From NCBI GenBank assembly GCA_964594365.1, contig CAZQMB010000022.1:1-17836 (forward strand): a stretch of DNA of 17,836 nt, read 5' to 3'. Below, piece by piece: positions 1 to 7,374 of this stretch; position 1 is the stretch's first letter; the number at the start of each line of letters is the position of its first letter. The position numbers and the translations under genes are program-made. The notes under the pieces are model-generated. The model had not been told where the DNA came from. It saw nothing but the letters and a program-made list of their open reading frames with translations, and made no database searches. Source of the stretch: CAIUSP01 sp964594365. Lineage in GTDB: Bacteria > Actinomycetota > Thermoleophilia > Solirubrobacterales > 70-9.

Positions 1-703
1 AGACCGCGAACTTGTAGCCGAGACGGCGAACCGTCAGGACCAGTTCCGGCTTCTGCGGGTCGACCTCGACCTTCTGGCGGAGGTTCGAGATGTGGACGTC
101 GCAGGCGCGAACGTCACCTTTGAATTCGGTCTGCCAGAGCTCCTCCATGATCTGTCGGCGGGAGTAGACCTCACCGGGATTCTCGACCAGCAATCGAAGC
201 ACCTGGAATTCTGAGCGGGTGAGCTTGACCGGCTCACCCCTGACGCTGACCGAGTGGCGAGCGAGATCGATCTCCACCGGGCCGGTACTCAACTTGGCCG
301 GCGCTCCCGGGGCGCTGGACGAGCGATCGAGTTCCCGTCGTCGCAACTGGGCCCTGATGCGACCGGTCAACTCCCGCAGGGAGAAGGGCTTGGTCACATA
401 GTCATCGGCCCCCGATTCGAGGCCCTCGACCTTGTCTGCCTCTGAGTCCTTCGCGGTCAGCAGGATGATCGGGACCGCGCTGGTCTGGCGGACTTCTCGG
501 CAGACCTCGAGTCCGCTCTTGCCGGGCATCATGATGTCGAGCACCAGCAGGTCGAACTCCCCCTCACCGAGGCGCTCCTCTGCTTCCTCACCGCTTCCGG
601 CCAGCACGACGTCGAAACCTTCCTGCTCGAGGGTGTAGCCGGCGGATTCGCGAACGGACTCTTCGTCGTCGACGACCAGGATGCGGGGGCGGTCAGGGCT
701 CAA
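1..703 (-). CDS. OmpR/PhoB-family response regulator, 3' end cut by window edge
   Basis: This is a two-component DNA-binding response regulator; about 234 residues are visible and only the last few are missing at the left edge. Reading the minus strand from a TTG at 703 gives a receiver domain (about 1-120) with the acidic pair D12-D13, phospho-acceptor D56 in LVLDIMMPG, T83 and K105 in VTKPF. A winged-helix output domain follows (about 135-234), with LTRSEFQVLRLL and a C-terminal VRRLGYKF hairpin. The start is well constrained: an in-frame TGA lies 27 bases upstream and TTG is the first usable start after it. The TTG overlaps the kinase stop as TTGA, implying translational coupling with the kinase. 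Kinase-first order is less common than regulator-first for PhoBR-like pairs. Family and domain calls are firm; the regulated genes are unknown, since the immediate neighbours to the right are housekeeping genes. Confidence 0.95.
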   Translation of the reverse strand, partial: MSPDRPRILVVDDEESVRESAGYTLEQEGFDVVLAGSGEEAEERLGEGEFDLLVLDIMMPGKSGLEVCREVRQTSAVPIILLTAKDSEADKVEGLESGADDYVTKPFSLRELTGRIRAQLRRRELDRSSSAPGAPAKLSTGPVEIDLARHSVSVRGEPVKLTRSEFQVLRLLVENPGEVYSRRQIMEELWQTEFKGDVRACDVHISNLRQKVEVDPQKPELVLTVRRLGYKFAV

Positions 704-2430
704 GCGACCGGTGTGCTCGCTCTCTCACTGGCCCGGAGGCGAACCCAGAACATCGTTCCCTTGCCGGGTTCGGAACGCAGTCCGATCTCGCCGCCCATCA
801 GATCGACCATGCGCTTTGCGATCGCGAGGCCGAGACCGAATCCCTCGACTCCTCGCGCGGACTCACTTCGATAGAAGCGCTCGAATACGCGTGGCTGGTC
901 CTCGGCAGGGATTCCCTTGCCGGTGTCCTCGACCTCCAGCCTGACCTCTTCTCCGATTACGCGCAACGCGCGGATCGTAACGACACCGGGAGGGTCGGTG
1001 TTCTTGACCGCATTCGAGAGCAGGCCGATCAGTACCTGTCGCAGCAATACGGGGTCGCCTCGGGCCACCAGATTGGGCTCGATCTCCTCACGCAACTCGA
1101 GACCCTCTGGAGCATTGACCGCTGCCAGCGACTCGCGAGCAGCGAGCGAGACGTCCACGACCTCGCTGGTGTCACGCTCACGTCCCGCCTCGACGCTGGC
1201 CAGTGCCAACAACGACTGGGTCAGTCTGGTCATCCGCTCGACATCGGAGTCGAGCCGCTCGAGGAACCGATCGCGGGCCTCCGGGTCGTCCTTCGCTCCA
1301 CCGCGCAGGACCTCGATCGTGCCAGAGATCCCGGCCAGCGGATTACGGAGTTCGTGCGCTGCGTTCGAGACGAAGTCGCGCTCGGCGCGCTCCCGCTCGA
1401 ACTCCTCGGTTCGGTCGCGGGCCACCACCAGCACTGCATGCTCGGCTCCCACCTTGCGGGCCTGGACGGCGAAGACACTCTCGTCGATATGGAGCGCCGG
1501 GTCCTCTGCCGAGTCGTACTCGGAGGCTTCCCTGAGCAGCGGAATCAGGGAGGCGGCCGGCTGACCCTCGCGCGAGAGCTGGTGCGCCGCGGGGTTGGAG
1601 AACCTCACCACTCCATCCTCACCCACCACCACGACCGCGTCGCTCAAGCCCTCGAGGATCGCCGAGAGTCGGTCGCGCTCGGTCGCGAGGGCGGTGAAGC
1701 TTCCGCTCAGCGCCTGGCGCATCGCATCGAGCGAACGGGAGAGGTCGCCGATCTCGTCGCTCCCGCCGGGCGGCAGCGGCGTTCCGAACCGACCGCCCGC
1801 CATCCTCTCAGCCGCGCGTGCAAGTCGCTGGACCCTCACTGCGATCAGGGAGGAGACCAGCAGGCCCACCAGGATCCCGATCCCGACCGAGGCACCCAGA
1901 GCCTTGAGTCTGTCCGAGCGGAGATCATCGAAGGCCCGGCTCAGGACCGCGGGTGGCTCGGATCGAGTGACCACTACGCCGCTTACGGTGGTGGCCGTGT
2001 AGATCGGTATACCCACGACCGTCTCGTCACCCCTGGTCCGCCGGTAGCCGGCACCACCTTCGGCCGTAGCGATCGCGTCCCGGTAGCCGGGAACGCTCTC
2101 GATCAAAGCCGACGCGCTCGGCGGGGCGATCGTCTCTCCGTTGCTGTCGACCACATAGACATCAAAAGCCTCACCGGCGTAGTCGGAGACCACCTCGTCT
2201 GCCTGGGCCTGATCGAGCCCGGAGAGTTCCTCTGCGAGCTTGGAGGTGCGACCAAAAGCAAGGTCCGACGCCTGATCGGAGAGAGTGGTGCCAGCAGAGT
2301 TGTTGGCGAACAGATAGACAGCGGCGGCCGTGATCAGCGAGACCGCCACGAAGGCGGCGGCGAGCCACACCCTGATCCCGATCCTGCGCCCTCGTGGCCG
2401 ACCGGGCTCCATGTCCACGTTGATTGCCAT
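700..2430 (-). CDS. Membrane sensor histidine kinase (HAMP-PAS-HisKA-HATPase)
   Basis: 576-residue sensor kinase that should phosphorylate the response regulator overlapping its stop codon. Visible order: short basic cytoplasmic N-terminus; membrane segment about 20-42; extracytoplasmic sensor region about 43-175, possibly PDC/dCache-like (DVYVVDSNGE, then VVGIPIY); second membrane segment about 176-199; HAMP linker about 200-250; PAS-like segment about 255-340 (ILEGLSDAVVVV, FSNPAA); HisKA with phospho-acceptor H359 in NAAHELRNPL; HATPase with N box LLSNAVKNT (about 471-478), G1 DTGKGI (about 502-507), F box VFERFYR and G2 GFGLGLAI. All catalytic motifs are intact. HAMP plus PAS and the OmpR-type partner resemble PhoR-like kinases, but no phosphate-system genes are nearby, so the signal is unknown. 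ATG at 2430 has no strong Shine-Dalgarno; a second in-frame ATG lies six codons later. The 91-base gap behind holB leaves room for its own promoter. Confidence 0.94.
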   Translation of the reverse strand: MAINVDMEPGRPRGRRIGIRVWLAAAFVAVSLITAAAVYLFANNSAGTTLSDQASDLAFGRTSKLAEELSGLDQAQADEVVSDYAGEAFDVYVVDSNGETIAPPSASALIESVPGYRDAIATAEGGAGYRRTRGDETVVGIPIYTATTVSGVVVTRSEPPAVLSRAFDDLRSDRLKALGASVGIGILVGLLVSSLIAVRVQRLARAAERMAGGRFGTPLPPGGSDEIGDLSRSLDAMRQALSGSFTALATERDRLSAILEGLSDAVVVVGEDGVVRFSNPAAHQLSREGQPAASLIPLLREASEYDSAEDPALHIDESVFAVQARKVGAEHAVLVVARDRTEEFERERAERDFVSNAAHELRNPLAGISGTIEVLRGGAKDDPEARDRFLERLDSDVERMTRLTQSLLALASVEAGRERDTSEVVDVSLAARESLAAVNAPEGLELREEIEPNLVARGDPVLLRQVLIGLLSNAVKNTDPPGVVTIRALRVIGEEVRLEVEDTGKGIPAEDQPRVFERFYRSESARGVEGFGLGLAIAKRMVDLMGGEIGLRSEPGKGTMFWVRLRASERASTPVA

Positions 2431-2521
2431 CCGCTGTGAGCAGTTGTACAGGCACGCCAGCGCTCGGGAGGGAGCCTCCGTGCGAGGTCGCGACGGCCGA
2501 GGATCCTGATTCAGGCGTCGT

Positions 2522-3643
2522 TCAGCGAGTGAGCAGCGAGCCGAGTCTCAACCAGAGGGCATCCAGCGCGAGATCCTCGGAGACGTTGAGCCCCAGCCGA
2601 CGGCGGGTGTCGTTGACCAGCGCCACCGCCTCGGCAGCGCGGCCGGCACTCAACCCCTCAGCGTCGGCGGCCAACTCAGACGGCCGGTCGCGATTGAAGA
2701 CGAGGTCCGCACCGCCACCTGCGACCGCCGCGAGATCCCTGAACCAGGCGGCACAGAGGCCGAGTCCGAGATCGAGCGAGTGCGTTCTGACCCGCCGTGC
2801 CGTGCGCTTGACCTGATCAGCGGCGTCGGCGCGGAGTTTGCCCTTCTGGCCACCCCGGCCGGTGCCCTCTCCCAGTTCGAGCAGCCTCTCCTCCTCCACC
2901 GCAGCCGCCTGCTCGCCCGCCTCGGTCGCGTAGTCGAGCAGGCCCCGCCATGGCGCGGTTGGCTGCGGATCGGTCAAGGCCGCCCGCGCCGCGCGCTCGG
3001 AGACCTGCCGCAGGGAGGACTCTCCGCTGTCGAGGAGCAGCCGCGCGAGTTCGAGGTCGCCGCCGGACAAGCGTGCCGCGGTGATGGTGGCGGCGTCATC
3101 AGGGTCGGCGCCGAGCCGCTGCGCGACCACCTCGGCCGGGAGCGGCGAGAACTCGATCACGCTGCAGCGCGATCCGATGGTCGGAAGGATCTGATCCTGA
3201 GAGGTGGCGAGCAGCAGGAAGTGCGCGAAGTCCCCCGGCTCCTCGAGTGTCTTCAGCAAAGCGTTCTGACTCTCCTCTCGCATCGCCTCGGCCTCACAGA
3301 TCACGAACACCCTCCGTGCACCCTCGGCCGGTCGCAGCGCCGCACCCCGGATCACGTCCTCCCGGATGCCCTCGACCAGATGCGTCGCTCCCGCGGGCAC
3401 GACCCAGACGAGATCGGGATGAGGCGAGGGGTGTCGCATCACCCTGCGCCGGACGCCCTCGGGATCCTCAGCGCCCTCTGCAAGCAACTCGGCGGCGAAG
3501 GTCCTGGCCGCGTCGCGTTTACCCGAGCCGTTCGGACCGACGAAGAGGTAGGCGTGTGCGGGGCCCGAGCCGAGAGCCGCAACGAGAGAGGCGTTTGCCC
3601 GAGGCTGACCAGGGGCGATAGCGGCTGGAGACTCGGCGTTCAT
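2522..3643 (-). CDS. holB: DNA polymerase III subunit delta prime
   Basis: 373 residues; clamp-loader subunit delta', which with gamma/tau and delta loads the sliding clamp at primer termini. The AAA+ module shows a degenerate Walker A, GPNGSGK followed by R (about 36-43), a degraded Walker B (VICEAEAM, about 114-121), the hallmark NALLKTLEEPG (about 127-137) and the SRC motif at 158-160 that supplies the arginine finger to a neighbouring subunit. Loss of strict ATPase residues is normal for delta', which does not hydrolyse ATP. The four cysteines of the E. coli zinc module are absent (region about 58-80). A basic insertion (about 250-285) precedes the C-terminal helical collar domain. The ATG at 3643 overlaps the tmk stop as ATGA, so the two are probably translationally coupled. 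The tmk-holB order behind topA is familiar from actinobacterial genomes. Confidence 0.93.
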   Translation of the reverse strand: MNAESPAAIAPGQPRANASLVAALGSGPAHAYLFVGPNGSGKRDAARTFAAELLAEGAEDPEGVRRRVMRHPSPHPDLVWVVPAGATHLVEGIREDVIRGAALRPAEGARRVFVICEAEAMREESQNALLKTLEEPGDFAHFLLLATSQDQILPTIGSRCSVIEFSPLPAEVVAQRLGADPDDAATITAARLSGGDLELARLLLDSGESSLRQVSERAARAALTDPQPTAPWRGLLDYATEAGEQAAAVEEERLLELGEGTGRGGQKGKLRADAADQVKRTARRVRTHSLDLGLGLCAAWFRDLAAVAGGGADLVFNRDRPSELAADAEGLSAGRAAEAVALVNDTRRRLGLNVSEDLALDALWLRLGSLLTR

Positions 3644-4245
3644 CGCTCGACGACCTGCCTGCGGATCTCCTCCACCTCGGCGAGGACATCCGCCGCGACC
3701 TCGTCCTGCGGGCGGCCCCCGTCCACGACGTGGATCCGATCGGGTTCGGACTCTGCGAGGAGTCGGTAACCGTCGGCGACCGCACGCTGGAATTCCAGCC
3801 CCTCGCCCTCGAATCGGTCGCCGCCGTCGGTGCGGGTGCCAGCGATCTCGGGATCGATCTCGAGGTAGATGGTCAGATCGGGCCAGAGGCCTCCGGTTGC
3901 GATCTCACACGCTTGTCGGGTCTGGTCCACTCCGAGTCCACGGGCGATCCCCTGGTAGGCCACCGTCGAGTCCGAGAACCGATCGCAGACCACGACTTTG
4001 CCATCGTCGAGAGCCGGGCGGATCACCTCGGCCACTACCTGAGCGCGAGCCGAGCAGAAGAGCATCAGCTCGGCGAGGGGATCCAGCGGCAGATCGGGGT
4101 CGATCAGGATCTCGCGCATCCGCTCGGCCGCTGCGGCCCCACCCGGCTCGCGCACCCGGAACGCAACATCGCCGAGTGCCTCGGCCAGGAGTCCGGCCTG
4201 GGTGGTCTTGCCGCAACCGTCTATTCCCTCCAGAGAAACGAACAC
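3640..4245 (-). CDS. tmk: Thymidylate kinase
   Basis: 201 residues, normal length for bacterial dTMP kinase (dTMP + ATP to dTDP + ADP), the step committing dTMP to dTTP synthesis. Visible: P-loop GIDGCGKTT (7-15) right after the first beta strand, REPGG (about 32-36) for substrate binding, the DRF motif with DSTVAYQG (88-99), and a lid region near DGGDRFE (about 140-146). The start is GTG at 4245, giving FVSLEGIDG as the standard N-terminus; no strong Shine-Dalgarno precedes it. It begins 45 bases after the topA stop with no terminator-like hairpin between, so co-transcription with topA is likely, and its stop overlaps the holB start by four bases. Confidence 0.95.
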   Translation of the reverse strand: MFVSLEGIDGCGKTTQAGLLAEALGDVAFRVREPGGAAAAERMREILIDPDLPLDPLAELMLFCSARAQVVAEVIRPALDDGKVVVCDRFSDSTVAYQGIARGLGVDQTRQACEIATGGLWPDLTIYLEIDPEIAGTRTDGGDRFEGEGLEFQRAVADGYRLLAESEPDRIHVVDGGRPQDEVAADVLAEVEEIRRQVVER

Positions 4246-4290
4246 GTCAGAGGCAGGCTATCCGCGCGGGCCGTCGACGGGATGAAGCCG

Positions 4291-6699
4291 TTACTTCTTG
4301 CTCGATCTGGTCGCCCGCTTCTTGCCCTTACGAGTCTTCGCGGTCGAGCTGGCCTTGGCCTTGGTCGTCTTTCCCTTGCCGGCGGTGCCCTTGCGGGTGC
4401 CGGCCTTGCGCACGGTGGTCGCAGCGGCCTGGGCTGCGATCTTCTCGGCCTCGGCCGCTGCCACTCCCTCGAGCTTCTCCTCGCCGGCCTTCTCGGCGGC
4501 CTTCTTTGCTGCCCTCGCGGCCTCCCGCTCGGCTCGACGACGCTTCATCTCGGCCATCGACGGACACTCGTCGTTCAGACACAGCTTCCAAGGACGGCCG
4601 CGGAAAGGGACCACCTGCAGCCGCGGGGTGCGCTCGCAGATCGAGCAGGTCTCCTCTATCCGATACAGACCGCGAACCTTCTGGGGCAGCGGGAAGGTCT
4701 GGTCGCAACTGTCGGGCGAGTCGGGGTCGTCGCCATCCCAGCCGTTACACCCGACGAATCGCTTGCCCGACTTCTTGGAGCGGATGATCCGCAACATGTT
4801 CGGCTTGCCGTTCTCGTCCGTACGGCCAGCCTCCCGGCAGACGATGCAGGGGCCGAGCACACGGTCCTCGTCCATGCCCTTCCATACGAGCTTCGCGAAC
4901 TCGCCCCACTTCGAACCTTCCTCCTCGCCCATCAGGTCGCCACCCATCTCGTCGTACGACGAGCGGAGCATGTTGCGGGAGACCTCCACCACCTCGTCCT
5001 TGGTCGTCGCCCCGGCGGCGATCTGATCCATCTCGGCCTCCATCTCGGCGGTCATCTCGGGGGTCGCCATCCGGGGAACGAAACTCTTGAACGCCTCGTA
5101 CATCGCGATGCCGGTCTCGGAGGGCTTCGGCGGGTTGTCGTAGACGTATCCGCGGTCGTAGAGCTTCTGGATGATGTCGGCTCGGGTTGCCTTGGTACCG
5201 AGACCGCGCTCTTCCATCATCTCGATCAACTTGCCCTGGCTCACCCGCCCCGGTGGGGGAGTCTCCTTGCCGGCGAGCATCGGTTCGCCTTCGAGTTCGA
5301 GCGTCTGGCCCTCCTCGAGCCTCGGAATCTCCTCGTCGGCCTTCCGGGCATATGTGTAGATGGCGGCGAATCCGGGATCGACCACAACTGAGCCTCGAAC
5401 GAAGTAGACCTCCGGATCGCGGCCCGCAACCTCGGAAGCGGTGCCAGGGGCAGCCTGGATGTTCGCTCTGGTTCCCTCGCTGATCATCGGAGGACAGAAG
5501 GTCGCCAGGAACCTCCTGGCGATCAACTCGTAGACCTTCCGGTGCTGATCGCTCCGAGCCTCGAGACGCGAAGGGTTGACCGCCTGGGTCGGATGGATCG
5601 GAGGGTGGTCGGTGGTCTCCTTCTTGCCCCGGGTGGAGGTGAGTGAGCCGGACAGCAGATCCCTCGCCGCCGAGAAGTCCTGAATCGCGACCAATTCGTC
5701 GACCAGTTGCCGCACATCGAGCGAGGGCGGGTAGACCGTGTTGTCGGTGCGGGGGTAGGAGACGTATCCGTCCATGTAGAGGTCCTCGGCTATCCGCATC
5801 GCACGCGAGGGCGTGATGCCCAGTCGGTTGGAGGCATCGGTGGTGAACGCAGTGGTGTTCAGCGGGGTGGGTGGCTTGCGGGTCTGGCGTCGCGACTTCA
5901 ACTCGACGACCGTCCCGGGGCTGGCGGTGTTGGCGACCGCGGCCTTCGCCTCGGCCTCGTCCCAGAAGCGATCGGTCGAGTGCGCGGCGACGAAGCTGCC
6001 ATCGGGGTGAGCGAAACGCGCGCTCACCTCCCAGTAGGGCTCGGGGACGTGAGCACGCCGCTCCATCTCGCGTTCCACGATCAATCCGAGGGTCGGACTC
6101 TGGACGCGGCCGACCGAGAGGAAGTTCGAGCCGAATCGTCTGGTCGCCATCGAGACGGCACGGGTCAGCGTGGCGCCCCAGATCAGGTCGATGTCCTGCC
6201 TCGCCTCGCCTGCCTTCGCGAGCGGCATCGAGAGCTCGTCCAGCTCGTTGAAGGCGCGCTCGACCTCGTCTCTGGTCAGAGCGGAGTAACGGGCGCGGGT
6301 TACCTTGTCCTCCACTTCCGGGCGGACCTCGAGGACGAGGTTGAGAGCTTCGAGACCGATCAGCTCACCCTCGCGGTCGTAGTCGGTCGCGATCACGACG
6401 CTGCTGGCATCCGCTGCGACCTTCTTCAACGCTCGCACCACGTTCTTGTCGCGTGGCTCGACGATCAGCTCCGCATCGATCAGCTCACGGGGATCCGTCT
6501 TCTGCCAGTTCGAGTAACTCTCGGGAAAGGCGGGTGAGACCACATGACCCTTGAGTCCGATCGCGAGTTGCTCCTCCCCGCCCTGACTCCAGGTATAGAA
6601 CGGTGTCTTGAAGGAGGCCGACTCCTTGGCCTCTCCGTCGCTCAAGATGGCGGAGATCTTCTTGGCGGAGTTGTTCTTCTCGGTGATGATCAGTCGCAT
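4291..6699 (-). CDS. topA: DNA topoisomerase I (type IA), archaeal-like
   Basis: 802 residues from ATG 6699, chosen because MRLIITEKN is the expected TOPRIM start and AAGGG lies 5 bases upstream; the same frame runs open upstream but without family resemblance and into the next gene's 3' end. The enzyme relaxes negative supercoils by single-strand cleavage. TOPRIM about 1-130 with E7 and ATDYDREGE (104-112); catalytic Y315 in SYPRTDNTVYP (314-324); SVGRVQSPTLG (195-205); GTKATRADII (501-510). The C-terminus has Cys clusters (C618/C621, C651, C665; C685/C688, C707, C712) and a Lys/Ala-rich tail (about 720-802). DYDREGELIG, SYPRTDNTVYP, RVSQGKLIEMMEE and the CLNDECP zinc motif recall archaeal TopA rather than the usual bacterial forms (DPDREGEAI, TYMRTD), whereas the basic tail is actinobacterial in style. 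It heads the tmk-holB operon. Function is firm; archaeal-type origin is inferred from remembered motifs. Confidence 0.95.
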   Translation of the reverse strand: MRLIITEKNNSAKKISAILSDGEAKESASFKTPFYTWSQGGEEQLAIGLKGHVVSPAFPESYSNWQKTDPRELIDAELIVEPRDKNVVRALKKVAADASSVVIATDYDREGELIGLEALNLVLEVRPEVEDKVTRARYSALTRDEVERAFNELDELSMPLAKAGEARQDIDLIWGATLTRAVSMATRRFGSNFLSVGRVQSPTLGLIVEREMERRAHVPEPYWEVSARFAHPDGSFVAAHSTDRFWDEAEAKAAVANTASPGTVVELKSRRQTRKPPTPLNTTAFTTDASNRLGITPSRAMRIAEDLYMDGYVSYPRTDNTVYPPSLDVRQLVDELVAIQDFSAARDLLSGSLTSTRGKKETTDHPPIHPTQAVNPSRLEARSDQHRKVYELIARRFLATFCPPMISEGTRANIQAAPGTASEVAGRDPEVYFVRGSVVVDPGFAAIYTYARKADEEIPRLEEGQTLELEGEPMLAGKETPPPGRVSQGKLIEMMEERGLGTKATRADIIQKLYDRGYVYDNPPKPSETGIAMYEAFKSFVPRMATPEMTAEMEAEMDQIAAGATTKDEVVEVSRNMLRSSYDEMGGDLMGEEEGSKWGEFAKLVWKGMDEDRVLGPCIVCREAGRTDENGKPNMLRIIRSKKSGKRFVGCNGWDGDDPDSPDSCDQTFPLPQKVRGLYRIEETCSICERTPRLQVVPFRGRPWKLCLNDECPSMAEMKRRRAEREAARAAKKAAEKAGEEKLEGVAAAEAEKIAAQAAATTVRKAGTRKGTAGKGKTTKAKASSTAKTRKGKKRATRSSKK

Positions 6700-6704
6700 G
6701 GCTG

Positions 6705-6709
6705 CCCTT
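6705..6709 (-). promoter_or_regulatory. Ribosome binding site deciding the topA start
   Basis: The minus strand reads AAGGG five bases before the ATG at 6699. It supports starting TopA at MRLIITEK rather than at the more distal in-frame ATG near 6900, which would lie inside the neighbouring gene. Confidence 0.6.
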
Positions 6710-6734
6710 GCTCGATCCCGGTCTGGTCTCTCAA

Positions 6735-6777
6735 TACGGTCGACGGGGGAGTTCTCCCCTGACGGGGCGAGACCGTA
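6735..6777 (-). repeat. Nested inverted repeat in topA leader
   Basis: Outer arms TACGGTC (6735-6741) and GACCGTA (6771-6777) are perfect 7-base complements. They enclose a second perfect dyad, GGGGAG/CTCCCC (6746-6751 and 6754-6759). The element lies between the stop of the thioredoxin-like gene (6834) and the topA start (6699), both minus strand. No T-run follows it, so a classical terminator is not evident; an operator or RNA leader structure for topA are alternatives. The sequence shows the symmetry; any role is inference. Confidence 0.55.
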
Positions 6778-6833
6778 GCAGGCAGGGAGAGTCGCGCCGC
6801 AGAGCCGCCGTTGGAATCCCGGCGTGCTCCGAA

Positions 6834-7298
6834 TCAGAGATCGAGCGCATCCCTCAGCGAATCGACCGCCCGATCGGTCCGATCTCCGCGGTGGAGCCAC
6901 TCGATGCAGCCCTCTCGATCCGCGACGACCACCGCGATCCGATCAGTGTCCTCGAGGCCGAGTGCGCTGGTGACCCGGCCCACGTCGGTGTAGGAGGTGA
7001 GGGTGTGAGCCCTGGTCTTCGGGTCCGGGATGGCAGCCGTCATGCCGCCGTCTATCAAGGGCCGCAGCGGACCCCAGCGGCGGGAGATCACCGGTATCTC
7101 ATAGGAGACGAGACTCGGATCGGCCTGTTCGAGACGCGCGAACTCCGGTGTCCAGGTGTCGACGGAGGACTGCTGGGTGCGGTGGAAGGCGATCGCGAGC
7201 AGATTCCTTCCGCCTTCCAGATCGCGCGGGATGACGAGGCGCGCTCCGTCCAGTGAGCGAACCTCGATCTCCGGCAGGTGTGGTGTCGCCTTCACCAC
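6834..7298 (-). CDS. Thioredoxin-fold-like protein lacking redox cysteines
   Basis: 154 residues from a GTG start. The N-terminus MVKATPHLPEIEVRSLDG, then NLLAIAFHRTQQSSVDTW (about 32-49), looks like the start of a peroxiredoxin/thioredoxin-like domain: substrates-and-strand opening, then a hydrophobic strand running into a helix. At the place where a peroxidatic Cys or CxxC would sit it has TQQSSV. The only Cys is late, in DREGCIEW (about 130), so peroxidase or oxidoreductase chemistry of the usual kind is unlikely. The strand IAVVVADREGCIEWLHRG matches the beta3-beta4 hairpin of that fold. It faintly recalls the ATP10-like branch of this superfamily, which I cannot confirm. There is no obvious Shine-Dalgarno; the start lies 76 bases from the divergent SirC-like gene, and a leaderless mRNA is possible. 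The fold is tentative and the function unknown. Confidence 0.7.
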   Translation of the reverse strand: MVKATPHLPEIEVRSLDGARLVIPRDLEGGRNLLAIAFHRTQQSSVDTWTPEFARLEQADPSLVSYEIPVISRRWGPLRPLIDGGMTAAIPDPKTRAHTLTSYTDVGRVTSALGLEDTDRIAVVVADREGCIEWLHRGDRTDRAVDSLRDALDL

Positions 7299-7352
7299 TC
7301 GAAGGGTAGGAGGTCCGGTCAGCGGGTCGAATCGGATGACTGGCGCACGGAG

Positions 7353-7368
7353 CGAGTCTCTAAACTCG
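7353..7368 (+). promoter_or_regulatory. Possible -10 box and small dyad upstream of SirC-like gene
   Basis: TAAACT (7361-7366) resembles a -10 element and would place transcription start at or just before the ATG at 7375, consistent with a leaderless message and the absence of a Shine-Dalgarno. It overlaps a perfect dyad CGAGT/ACTCG (7353-7357, 7364-7368). I see no clear -35. The promoter call is weak. Confidence 0.3.
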
Positions 7369-7374
7369 TCGTCA

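Noticed and set aside
2467..2479. GGAGG-GAG-CCTCC dyad between holB and the kinase gene
   Set aside because: Only five base pairs with a 3-base loop and no T-run; not enough for a terminator or operator call.
2522..3643. HolB as a broken gene because its Walker motifs are degenerate
   Set aside because: Loss of ATPase residues is normal for clamp-loader delta prime; the SRC motif and full length are intact.
3730..5391. A 553-codon plus-strand open frame opposite topA and tmk
   Set aside because: Leu/His/Gly/Arg-rich translation without motifs, wholly antisense to topA and tmk; a codon-bias shadow.
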